DNA of 55,658 bases from JBCCMA01 sp045107005 (lineage in GTDB: Bacteria; Pseudomonadota; Gammaproteobacteria; Steroidobacterales; JBCCMA01). The translations under genes and the position numbers were made by a program. Below the pieces are notes generated by a model. It searched no databases. It saw nothing but the letters and a program-made list of their open reading frames with translations, and was not told the DNA's origin. This document shows, piece by piece, positions 7,485 to 15,020 of the stretch (positions within the stretch are counted from its first letter, which is position 1; every line of letters starts with the position of its first letter). Location: contig JBGCFP010000039.1 in the NCBI GenBank assembly GCA_045107005.1, forward strand, positions 1 to 55,658. The letters are read 5' to 3'.

Positions 7485-9044
7485 TCACCCGTGAAAGGTC
7501 AGGTGCGCATACTGATCCCGAAGTACCCGCTTTAGCACCTTGCCATTGGGATTGCGCGGCAGTTCATCGATCAGAATCGCAGCGGCAATGCGCTGCTGCT
7601 TACCGACACGGTCGTTGGTCCAATCCACGATCTCGCCGACGGCAATGTCGTTGCGGGTTACCACAACGGCCACGGGTGTCTCTCCCCACTTTGCGCTATT
7701 AAGGCCAATTACGGCTACGTCGGAAATGTCGGGGTGTTCAAACATCGTCGATTCGATATCGGCTGGGTAAACGTTTTGTCCTCCCGAGACGATCATGTCT
7801 TTCTTGCGATCAACCAGATACAAGAAGCCGTCTTCGTCCAGGCGCCCCACGTCGCCGGTGCGTAACCAGCGTTCACCCGACGGATGAATCCAGGTCGCCT
7901 CTTTGTTGGCGGCCAAATTTTCGTGGTAGCCACTCATGATAAAGCGGCATGTGCCCACAATTTCGCCGCTCTCGCCGGGCCCGAGCAACTCGTTGTTGTT
8001 GGACAAAATGCCCAGGCGCTGACCGGGGCAGGGCAAGCCCACTGACTCGGGTTTGCTCAACAAGTCCTCGGGCGACAGTATTGTCACCAGCCCTTCGGTC
8101 AATCCATACAGTTCAATGAAACTGCCGGGCCATTCTTTGGCCAGGCCTTTTTTAAGCCACAGCGGCAATGCCGAGCCGCAGCACATGCTGGCTTCAAGGG
8201 TCTCGAGCCTAAACCGTTGACGCTCTTTCGACTCGAACAGCTTCTGATACTGGAGCGGTACCATGCCGGTGTGAGTCACGCGTTGCCGTTCTATAGTGCT
8301 AAAACTCTCCGCGGGATCAAAGTGTCTCGAGATAATGATGGTGCCGCCCGCAAAAAAGGTGGCCAGCATGCAGACCCACGTGATGTTTGAAAACAAACCC
8401 AGTGTCAGCAGCGTCCGAGCTCCTGAGTGGTAGCGCAATGCAACGGCCATGTCGGAGGCCCATGCCACGCGACACCGGTGGTCGTGCACAATGCCTTTGG
8501 GCAAGCCTGTCGTTCCCGAGCTATAAATAATGTTGCACTCGTCTTGCGGACTAATGTCCACACGCGGTGCGTCCGGTGACCCGTTTTCTTTTAGTTCGTC
8601 ATAGCTAATCCAGCCGTCGGCGATGGTTTCGGCGCAAATTAGTCTGGAGGCGGTGTCGTCGCCAAGTTGCGCGCGAATGCTCTCTATGCGTTTCACGTGC
8701 TCGCCCGAAGCAATGACGGCGCGCGCGCCGGAGTTTTGAATCATGGCGGCCACAGCGGCGTCGGTTATCGAAATATTAAGCGGCACAGCAACCAGGCCGC
8801 CGCGAATAATGCCCATCATGGCTTCGGCCATATCGGCGCTGTTGTTCATCAGCACCACAACGCGGTCGCCCTTCTTGAGTCCGCTATCCAGTAGCGCATT
8901 ACCCACACGCGAGATTCGGCGCCCGAATTCCGACCAGGTCAGCTGAAAGTTGTCGCACTGTACCGCCGTCTTGTTGCTCAAATACCGGGCGTTAGCGTCG
9001 AGAATGTCGGCAATGGTCAGCGCAATTGGTGAAAACCCGGCCAT
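7485..9044 (-). CDS. Acyl-CoA synthetase (AMP-forming ligase)
   Basis: A 519-residue member of the ANL superfamily at normal length. Motifs in order: IIYSSGTTGLPKG phosphate loop (about residues 171-183), ELYGLTEG, WLRTGDVGRLDEDGFLYLVD with the RKKD hinge, SGGQNVYPADIE, and the C-terminal NPNGKVLKR with the catalytic lysine. It activates a carboxylic acid to the acyl-CoA through an acyl-adenylate. It is the first gene of a tightly packed minus-strand operon (ligase, hydrolase, esterase, symporter). The start has GGAG seven bases upstream. The promoter region carries two TetR-type operators (9059-9074 and 9081-9096). A medium or short hydroxy-fatty acid is a reasonable substrate guess. Confidence 0.85.
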   Translation of the reverse strand: MAGFSPIALTIADILDANARYLSNKTAVQCDNFQLTWSEFGRRISRVGNALLDSGLKKGDRVVVLMNNSADMAEAMMGIIRGGLVAVPLNISITDAAVAAMIQNSGARAVIASGEHVKRIESIRAQLGDDTASRLICAETIADGWISYDELKENGSPDAPRVDISPQDECNIIYSSGTTGLPKGIVHDHRCRVAWASDMAVALRYHSGARTLLTLGLFSNITWVCMLATFFAGGTIIISRHFDPAESFSTIERQRVTHTGMVPLQYQKLFESKERQRFRLETLEASMCCGSALPLWLKKGLAKEWPGSFIELYGLTEGLVTILSPEDLLSKPESVGLPCPGQRLGILSNNNELLGPGESGEIVGTCRFIMSGYHENLAANKEATWIHPSGERWLRTGDVGRLDEDGFLYLVDRKKDMIVSGGQNVYPADIESTMFEHPDISDVAVIGLNSAKWGETPVAVVVTRNDIAVGEIVDWTNDRVGKQQRIAAAILIDELPRNPNGKVLKRVLRDQYAHLTFHG

Positions 9045-9058
9045 GGCGACTCCAAAAA

Positions 9059-9096
9059 TTCAACGAACGTTGAATACTAGTTCAACGATTGTTGAA
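9059..9096. promoter_or_regulatory. Paired TetR-type operators between ligase operon and tetR gene
   Basis: TTCAACGAACGTTGAA (9059-9074, perfect palindrome) and TTCAACGATTGTTGAA (9081-9096, one mismatch) lie 22 bp centre to centre, two helical turns, in the 82-bp divergent promoter. The same motif recurs twice before the TonB receptor at 9780-9821. The consensus TTCAACGNNCGTTGAA has the size and symmetry of a TetR-family site. Confidence 0.75.
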
Positions 9097-9126
9097 TTTC
9101 AAACGCGCCTCATCTAACTTGCGTTG

Positions 9127-9777
9127 ATGAGTAAACAACGACGACCAACCCGCGACCGCATCCTCGACGCCGCCGAGCGATTATTCGCTCAAAAGGGATT
9201 CGAAGGTGTGTCAGTTCGGCAAATCATGACAGCGGCCGATGCCGATGTATCGCTGGCCTACTATCACTTCAAGTCCAAGCGCGACGTGTTTGACCAGGTC
9301 ATGCTTCGACGTGTTGAGCATCTCAATGATATTCGTCTCAAAGCGCTAGACGCGGTAGAGCAACGGCACAGCGAAGACGAACCCACGGTGGAAGAAATCA
9401 TCGGAGCGTTCACCAATCCGCTGCTCGATCTTCTGGCCGAAGATCACGAACATTGGAAGCACTACTTCCAGCTCATTGCCCAGGTGAACAATTCGCCGGA
9501 GTGGGGCGGCGAGCTTATGACGCGCTACTTCGATCCACTGGTACGACGTTTCATCGATGCCCTCAGAAGAGTCCTGCCCGACTGCAGCGACGAGAACTTG
9601 TTTTGGAGTTATCACTTTCTGTCGGGGGCGTTAACGCTGACGTTTGCCGAGACTGGCCGCATCGACAATCTGTCCAACGGCGTTTGCCATTCTTCGGATA
9701 TAGCGTCGCAGCGCGAGCGCATGCCGGAGTTTCTGGCCGCGGGGTTCAAAGCGCTCAGCAAGATCGGCGCACCTTGA
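9127..9777 (+). CDS. TetR-family transcriptional regulator
   Basis: About 216 residues starting at the ATG at 9127 (a TTG directly before it also opens the frame). The N-terminal helix-turn-helix reads RDRILDAAERLFAQKGFEG, then VSVRQIMTAADADVSLAYYHF, a textbook TetR DNA-binding domain. The C-terminal ligand domain contains EDHEHWKHYFQLIAQV and a long helical segment of the acyl-metabolism type. It is divergent from the acyl-CoA ligase operon and followed by a TonB receptor. Two pairs of TTCAACGNNCGTTGAA palindromes flank it, one over its own promoter and one between it and the receptor. It probably represses itself, the ligase operon and the receptor until an acyl or hydroxyacyl ligand (perhaps a CoA ester) binds. 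Confidence 0.9.
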   Translation: MSKQRRPTRDRILDAAERLFAQKGFEGVSVRQIMTAADADVSLAYYHFKSKRDVFDQVMLRRVEHLNDIRLKALDAVEQRHSEDEPTVEEIIGAFTNPLLDLLAEDHEHWKHYFQLIAQVNNSPEWGGELMTRYFDPLVRRFIDALRRVLPDCSDENLFWSYHFLSGALTLTFAETGRIDNLSNGVCHSSDIASQRERMPEFLAAGFKALSKIGAP

Positions 9778-9779
9778 TA

Positions 9780-9821
9780 TTCAACGTACGTTGAATTAAG
9801 GTTCCTTCAACGTTCGTTGTA
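9780..9821. promoter_or_regulatory. Second pair of TetR-type operators upstream of the TonB receptor
   Basis: TTCAACGTACGTTGAA (9780-9795, perfect palindrome) and TTCAACGTTCGTTGTA (9806-9821, near-perfect) lie directly after the tetR stop codon and 42 bp or more before the receptor start. The match to the sites at 9059-9096 implies that the receptor has its own promoter under the same repressor. Confidence 0.75.
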
Positions 9822-9862
9822 ATCGTTGTCATATTCCGTGCAGCGATGGTTTGGGGGGAATC

Positions 9863-12145
9863 GTGTATAGCTCAATCAAAACAATGGGTTATGGCCCATT
9901 CGGCGCATTTTTGTTAGCGTTGACATTGCCTTTGGCGCCTCAGGCTGTGGCCCAGCAACCTGAAGCCAATATCGAAGAGATCACGGTAACCGCTCGGCGG
10001 CGTGAAGAATCACTGCTCGAAGTCCCGCTGTCGATCAGTGTGATGTCGGGCGAAATGCTGGAGCGCGTGGGCGCGGTCGACATCGTCGAGATTGGCAAGC
10101 AAAGCCCAAACGTTACGCTCGAAGTATCGCGTGGCACCAATACCACTCTCACGGCGTTTATTCGTGGCGTAGGTCAGCAGGACCCGGTCGCCGGGTTTGA
10201 ATCTGGCGTGGGTCTGTACGTCGACGATGTGTACTTCAATCGGCCTCATGCGGCCGTGCTCGATCTTTACGAAGTTGAGCGCATCGAAGTGCTGCGCGGT
10301 CCGCAAGGCACCCTTTACGGGCGCAACACCATAGGCGGTGCCATTAAGTACGTGACCAAGCCGTTGAACGAAGAGGCCACGGGCAAGTTTCGACTTTCAG
10401 CCGGTAACTATGGGCAACTTGACGGCCTCCTCTCGGGTTCTATGCCGGTTTCCGACACCATCAGAATCGGCGGCACGCTGGCCAAATTTACGCGGGATGG
10501 GTTTGGTGACAATTTGACGCTCGGCACCGAGCAGTACGACAAAGATATTTTTGGTGTAAGAGCGACCGTTGAGTGGAATGCCACGGATCAGCTGTTCTTC
10601 CGCTTTTCAGGCGACTACACCGACGACGACTCCAGCCCGAAAGCCGGGCATCGATTGCTGCCGGCCGCCGTATCTGGTTTTCCGGTCTCTTCCGACGTTT
10701 TTGATACGCGTGCAGGATTAAACGTGCCCACGCAAAGCGTCGAAGCCAGCGGCGTGTCGCTGGTCGCTGAATGGAATCTCAACGACCAGTGGACCGTACG
10801 CAACATACTTTCTTCGCGCGAGGACGATACGTTTTCGCCCATCGATTTTGACAGTCTTCCGGCCGTTGACTTGGATGTGCCGGTGAACTACACGAATGAA
10901 CAGTTCTCTGAGGAACTGCAGTTGCTGTACTCCTCCGATCGTCTCAACGGTATCCTGGGTTTTTATTATCTGGACGCCAACGCCTTTAACGAGTTCGACG
11001 TTGTGCTTGCGCAGCTTGGCGATCTTATTAGTGTTCCAGGCCTCAACGCGAATACGTTCGGCGATGTCGACACGGAAACCTGGTCGCTGTTTGCCGATTT
11101 TACGTACGACTTTTCCGACGCCCTCAGCGTGTCACTCGGTGGGCGATATACCTCGGACGAACGCACGTCGCGAATTTTGCGCCGCACTTTTGCGGGCGGT
11201 ATTTCACCGGCCTTTGGTGGGACAGCGGTGCTTGCAGCGACCACGTCAGATTTTCTGGGTTCGGCCGAAGATACCGAGTTTTCACCACGTGCGTCGGTTA
11301 GCTGGAGAGCTAACGACGACCATAACTTGTACTTTTCATACAGCGAGGGATTCAAGGGCGGCAGCTTCGACCCTCGTGCACAAACCACGGGTGCCCCCGA
11401 CCTGAACAACGACGGCATGCTGTCGGATGACGAAATTTTCGACTTTATGCGCTTCGAGCCCGAAACCGTCAAATCGTACGAAATTGGCTGGAAATCATCG
11501 GCGCTGGACGGCCGGCTGCAGACAAGTCTGGCGGTGTTTTTCGCCGACTACGAAGACGTACAAATTCCGGGCTCTATCGGCATCGATTCTGACGGCGACG
11601 GCATTAATGATACGTTTACCGGGGTGACAACCAATGCTGGGAAGGCCGAACTTCCCGGCATCGAATTTGAAGGCTCTTTCCGTGCCAACGATAACTGGTC
11701 GTTTGGTTGGGCACTGGGTGTGCTTGACGCCGAATATAAAGAGTTTATCGATGCGACCGGTGCCAACGTGGCCGATGATGCAGTGTTTCAAAACACACCG
11801 GATTTGACCGCAACGGTGAACGCGTCGTTCGAAACGCCCGTCGCGTGGTTCGGCGTTAGCGGGAGTCTTGCGTTCATTACTTCGCTCGCCTACCGCGATG
11901 ATACCAGTCAGTTTGAATTCCGAAACGCGTTGCTTGACCAGGAAGCGTTCACACTTTGGGATCTAAGCGTCGTGTGGGAAGACGATGACGGTCGCTGGAG
12001 AGCCGGTCTGCATGGCAAAAATCTGACCGACGAAGAATACATAGTGGCCGGTTACGATTTCCCGGCGCTAGGTCTGGAAGGAAACGTCACAGCGTTCTAC
12101 GGCAATCCAGCGACTGTTACGTTTACCGTCGAACGGGGGTTCTAA
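9863..12145 (+). CDS. TonB-dependent outer-membrane receptor
   Basis: About 760 residues. I take GTG at 9863, which follows the purine run GGGGGGAA and gives a signal peptide with a lysine ahead of the hydrophobic stretch; a TTG at 9851 and an ATG at 9884 are alternatives. The signal ends near AVAQQ, the TonB box is EEITVTARRRE, and the plug domain includes VGLYVDDVYFNRP and VEVLRGPQGTLYGRNTIGGAI (in two adjacent segments). The beta barrel ends in a C-terminal phenylalanine (VERGF), as required for outer-membrane assembly. It lies downstream of tetR, with two copies of that repressor's putative operator before it. Import of the substrate processed by the neighbouring ligase/esterase operon is the simplest reading. 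The substrate itself is unknown. Confidence 0.9.
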   Translation: MYSSIKTMGYGPFGAFLLALTLPLAPQAVAQQPEANIEEITVTARRREESLLEVPLSISVMSGEMLERVGAVDIVEIGKQSPNVTLEVSRGTNTTLTAFIRGVGQQDPVAGFESGVGLYVDDVYFNRPHAAVLDLYEVERIEVLRGPQGTLYGRNTIGGAIKYVTKPLNEEATGKFRLSAGNYGQLDGLLSGSMPVSDTIRIGGTLAKFTRDGFGDNLTLGTEQYDKDIFGVRATVEWNATDQLFFRFSGDYTDDDSSPKAGHRLLPAAVSGFPVSSDVFDTRAGLNVPTQSVEASGVSLVAEWNLNDQWTVRNILSSREDDTFSPIDFDSLPAVDLDVPVNYTNEQFSEELQLLYSSDRLNGILGFYYLDANAFNEFDVVLAQLGDLISVPGLNANTFGDVDTETWSLFADFTYDFSDALSVSLGGRYTSDERTSRILRRTFAGGISPAFGGTAVLAATTSDFLGSAEDTEFSPRASVSWRANDDHNLYFSYSEGFKGGSFDPRAQTTGAPDLNNDGMLSDDEIFDFMRFEPETVKSYEIGWKSSALDGRLQTSLAVFFADYEDVQIPGSIGIDSDGDGINDTFTGVTTNAGKAELPGIEFEGSFRANDNWSFGWALGVLDAEYKEFIDATGANVADDAVFQNTPDLTATVNASFETPVAWFGVSGSLAFITSLAYRDDTSQFEFRNALLDQEAFTLWDLSVVWEDDDGRWRAGLHGKNLTDEEYIVAGYDFPALGLEGNVTAFYGNPATVTFTVERGF

Positions 12146-12516
12146 AACAGCTAGCGGGAAGACCGCCGTTTTCCCGTAGGCATAATGAGCGCGGGGGCCG
12201 TTCGAGTGTGCTATCTCTTACTGTTTCAGGCATTGCCTGATTCAGTGTGCGCCGAACTAGCTCTGCCGCGTCCATTCCATCCACCAGTTCCATTCCCAGC
12301 TTTTGCCGCGATCCTTCGACGCCGACTGATGCCAGCGACAACTCTCTGCAGTAATGCGGTCCCACACACCACGGTATTGCCATTTTGTGCGGCCTACTTT
12401 GCTCAGCTCAGGCGCTGGTCAGTCGCAACGCGACTTGGTGTCGGAGACTCCAGAGGGCCTGACGTCCGAGTGAAAGAGATTCAGCAACCCAACAGGCGCT
12501 GTGCGTTCGTGCTTCT
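12146..12516. other. Non-coding gap between the TonB receptor and the uronate genes
   Basis: Convergent intergenic region of 371 bp. A CGGGAA/TTCCCG inverted repeat (12155-12160 and 12171-12176, 10-nt loop), 9 bp after the receptor stop, may be a weak terminator, though no T run follows it. Open frames on both strands here have no recognisable protein features. I see no RNA gene or repeat. Confidence 0.45.
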
Positions 12517-13698
12517 TTACCGGCGAAGCGCGGTCAGCGCATGCACGACACCGCGCAATTCTGCCAGCCCTTTCATGCGCCCGGCATAGGAGTAACCCGG
12601 CCGAATATTTTCGTCATCAGCCTCTGCTCCCATCGTGTGCCCGTGATCCGGTCGCATGGGAATTCTTCGCAGCGCCGGTGGCAGATCTTTTCGAAGTTGC
12701 TGCGCGTCGAGCAGGGCGTTGACGATGCCGACAATGTCATTGTCACCGTCGAGGTGATCAGATTCATAAAACGAACCGTCGCCCTGACGTTTGATATTGC
12801 GTAAGTGAACGAAATGAATGTGCTCGTGAAATTCCCTGATCATGGCGACCAGATCATTGTCGCCGCGGGCGCCGTAAGATCCGGCGCACATGGTCAATCC
12901 GTTGGACGGGCTGGGCACAGCGGCTAGCAGCGCGCGGGCGTCGTCGGCGGTCGAAACCACGCGGGGTAAGCCAAACAGTGAGAAGGGCGGATCGTCCGGG
13001 TGAATGGCCATGACCACGCCGGCCTCTTCCGCGACGGGAATGATCTCTTCCAAAAACGCGACCAGATGCGCCCGGTATCGGTCGTTGCCGAGTTTAGAAA
13101 ATTCATCGACCGCGGCGCGGATACCGTTGCGGTCATAGCTACCTTCGCCGCCGGGCAGCCCGGCGATGATGTTCTTCTCCAGCGCGTCGCGAGCGTCTGG
13201 TGACATTTGATCGAAGTGGGCGGTTGCTCGCGCGATGACATCGGCGCTGTAGCTTGCTCGCGCGTCGGGCCGTTTGAGCACAAAAAGATCATAAGCGGCG
13301 AAGTCGGCCATTTCGAAACGCAGCGCTTGGGCATTGTTCGGTAGCGAATAGGTGAGGTTGGTGCGCGTCCAGTCAACCACCGGCATGAAGTTGTAGCAGA
13401 TCTTGTGCACGCCAGCGGCGCCCAGATGCCGGATACTCTGTTTGTAATGCTCGATGTGCTCGCGATAGTTGCCCGAGCGCAGTTTGATGTCGTTGTGCAG
13501 CGGCACCGATTCAACCACCGACCACTCAAGTCCGGCGTCTTCAATAAGTTGCTTGCGCGCTTTGATGTCCGCCACCGGCCAGGCGTCGCCCGTGGGCACA
13601 TGATCCAGCGCGGTGACGATGCCTGTGGCACCCGCTTGGGCAATTTGTTCGAGCGAGTCGGTGTCGTCGGGGCCGAACCAGCGCCAGGTTTCTTCCAT
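12517..13698 (-). CDS. uxuA: Mannonate dehydratase
   Basis: A 393-residue protein converting D-mannonate to 2-keto-3-deoxygluconate in hexuronate catabolism. The start is MEETWRWFGPDD, the conserved UxuA N-terminus; the open frame extends 17 codons further upstream but that part overlaps the divergent promoter. Active-site and metal-binding segments are visible: KICYNFMPVVDWTRT, AIHPDDPP, CAGSYGARGDND, HFVHLRN and MRPDHGH. Length matches the family. It faces away from the Nramp-like transporter across a 71-bp divergent promoter carrying a near-palindrome (13733-13750). In this locus it would handle mannonate produced from glucuronate, feeding the same intermediate as the KduD branch. Confidence 0.92.
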   Translation of the reverse strand: MEETWRWFGPDDTDSLEQIAQAGATGIVTALDHVPTGDAWPVADIKARKQLIEDAGLEWSVVESVPLHNDIKLRSGNYREHIEHYKQSIRHLGAAGVHKICYNFMPVVDWTRTNLTYSLPNNAQALRFEMADFAAYDLFVLKRPDARASYSADVIARATAHFDQMSPDARDALEKNIIAGLPGGEGSYDRNGIRAAVDEFSKLGNDRYRAHLVAFLEEIIPVAEEAGVVMAIHPDDPPFSLFGLPRVVSTADDARALLAAVPSPSNGLTMCAGSYGARGDNDLVAMIREFHEHIHFVHLRNIKRQGDGSFYESDHLDGDNDIVGIVNALLDAQQLRKDLPPALRRIPMRPDHGHTMGAEADDENIRPGYSYAGRMKGLAELRGVVHALTALRR

Positions 13699-13732
13699 TG
13701 TTCGTCGTCCTGGATCAGATGGGCGTGTCAAT

Positions 13733-13750
13733 CCTGCCAAGCTTAGCAAG
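13733..13750. promoter_or_regulatory. Near-palindrome in the uxuA/Nramp-like divergent promoter
   Basis: The 18-bp element is symmetric around AAGCTT with two mismatched pairs; its core is TGCCAAGCTTAGCA at 13735-13748. Its length and position between two divergent genes fit an operator of LacI or GntR type. It does not match the TGACACCGGT sites found near the lacI gene. Confidence 0.35.
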
Positions 13751-13769
13751 TCTGCTACCCTGTCGCGCC

Positions 13770-15017
13770 ATGTTTAACCGTTTGTCTAAAGCGCTCGCGC
13801 TGTTTCTCCCCGGCATCTTCCTGCTGGGATTCAATATCGGCACCGGCAGCGTGACGGCGATGGCCAAAGCTGGCGCAACCTACGGCATGTCGCTGTTGTG
13901 GACGATCGTGGCGTCTTGTCTGGCCACGTATTTCATGATCAACGCCTACGGCCGGTACACGTTGGTGACCGGCGAAACAGCGCTGCATGCGTTTCGAAAA
14001 CACATTCATCCGCTGGTCGGCGTGTTTTTCATCGTGGCGTTGACCACTGGCGTGGCGGGCAGTGTGATGGGCGTCATGGGCATCGTGGCGCAAGTTAGCG
14101 CCAAGTGGTCCGAGGGTTTCGTCGACGGTGGTATTGCGCCAATCTGGTTTGCCGCGTTTTTTGTTGCGTTGGTCTATTTCATTTTCTGGAACGGTCGCAC
14201 GAAAGTGTTTGAGCGCTCGCTCGCGGTGATCGTCGCGGTGATGTCGGTTTGCTTCATCGCCAATTTCTTTCTGTTAATGCCGCCGCCGATCGAGCTGCTC
14301 AAAGGGCTGGTGCCCTCGCTGCCAAACGTGCCTCTCGATGCGGGCAAAGGGCCGTTTCTGGTTATCGCCTCGATGGTCGGGACGACGGTGTTTTCCGGCC
14401 TGTTCATCATCCGCACAACACTCGTCAAAGAGGCTCAGTGGACGCTCGCGGACATGAGCAAACAGCGCAACGACGCCATGGTGGCGGTGGTGATGATGTT
14501 TGTGATCAGCGGATCAATCATGGCCGCCGCGGCTGGCACGTTGCACGCGGCAGGCTTGGGCCTCGACAAAGCCTCGCAGATGATCGGGCTTTTGGAGCCG
14601 CTGGCTGGCGCCTTTGCCACAACGGTTTTTGTGGTCGGAATCGTGGCGGCAGGCGTCTCGTCGCAGTTTCCAAACGTGCTGATGCTGCCGTGGCTGCTGT
14701 GCGATTTCAATCAGTCGGAGCGTGACATGACGCTGCCGCGCTATCGGATCATGGTGTTTTTTATCTCGCTGCTGGGATTGGTGGTGCCGATTTTCGAGGC
14801 GCGGCCGGTGATCGTGATGATTGTCTCTCAGGCATTCAATGCCGTGATTCTGCCGGTGACCGTCGCGTGTATTTTGTACCTGGGCAATCGCCGTGATTCG
14901 ATGGGCGAGCAGCGCAACACGCTGGCGACAAACGTCGTGCTGGGCGCGATTTTGCTGTTTTCTCTGGTCACCACGACCATGGGCGTTCGCGGTGTCTGGC
15001 AGCTTATCGCAGCTTGA
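13770..15017 (+). CDS. Nramp-like transporter lacking the metal-binding motifs
   Basis: A 415-residue, roughly 11-segment membrane protein of the Nramp superfamily (start ATG 13770, chosen because the family begins just before PGIFLLGFN). In true Nramp metal transporters the first segment carries DPGN and the sixth carries MPH, which bind the metal ion. Here the first reads GFNIGTGSVTAMAKAGATYG and the sixth GTTVFSGLFIIRTT, so neither motif is present. The protein should therefore not bind divalent metal in the usual way. Its place beside uxuA, lyase-like, TRAP and kduD genes suggests an organic acid, perhaps a uronate or aldonate, as cargo, although that is inference. The frame is intact, with normal length and no sign of decay. 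Confidence 0.75.
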   Translation: MFNRLSKALALFLPGIFLLGFNIGTGSVTAMAKAGATYGMSLLWTIVASCLATYFMINAYGRYTLVTGETALHAFRKHIHPLVGVFFIVALTTGVAGSVMGVMGIVAQVSAKWSEGFVDGGIAPIWFAAFFVALVYFIFWNGRTKVFERSLAVIVAVMSVCFIANFFLLMPPPIELLKGLVPSLPNVPLDAGKGPFLVIASMVGTTVFSGLFIIRTTLVKEAQWTLADMSKQRNDAMVAVVMMFVISGSIMAAAAGTLHAAGLGLDKASQMIGLLEPLAGAFATTVFVVGIVAAGVSSQFPNVLMLPWLLCDFNQSERDMTLPRYRIMVFFISLLGLVVPIFEARPVIVMIVSQAFNAVILPVTVACILYLGNRRDSMGEQRNTLATNVVLGAILLFSLVTTTMGVRGVWQLIAA

Positions 15018-15020
15018 GTG

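Noticed and set aside
12123..12589. Open frames on both strands in the gap after the first TonB receptor (for example 12185-12589 plus and 12123-12383 minus)
   Set aside because: They have no recognisable motif, start without ribosome sites, overlap the ends of both real neighbouring genes, and look like chance frames in GC-rich DNA.
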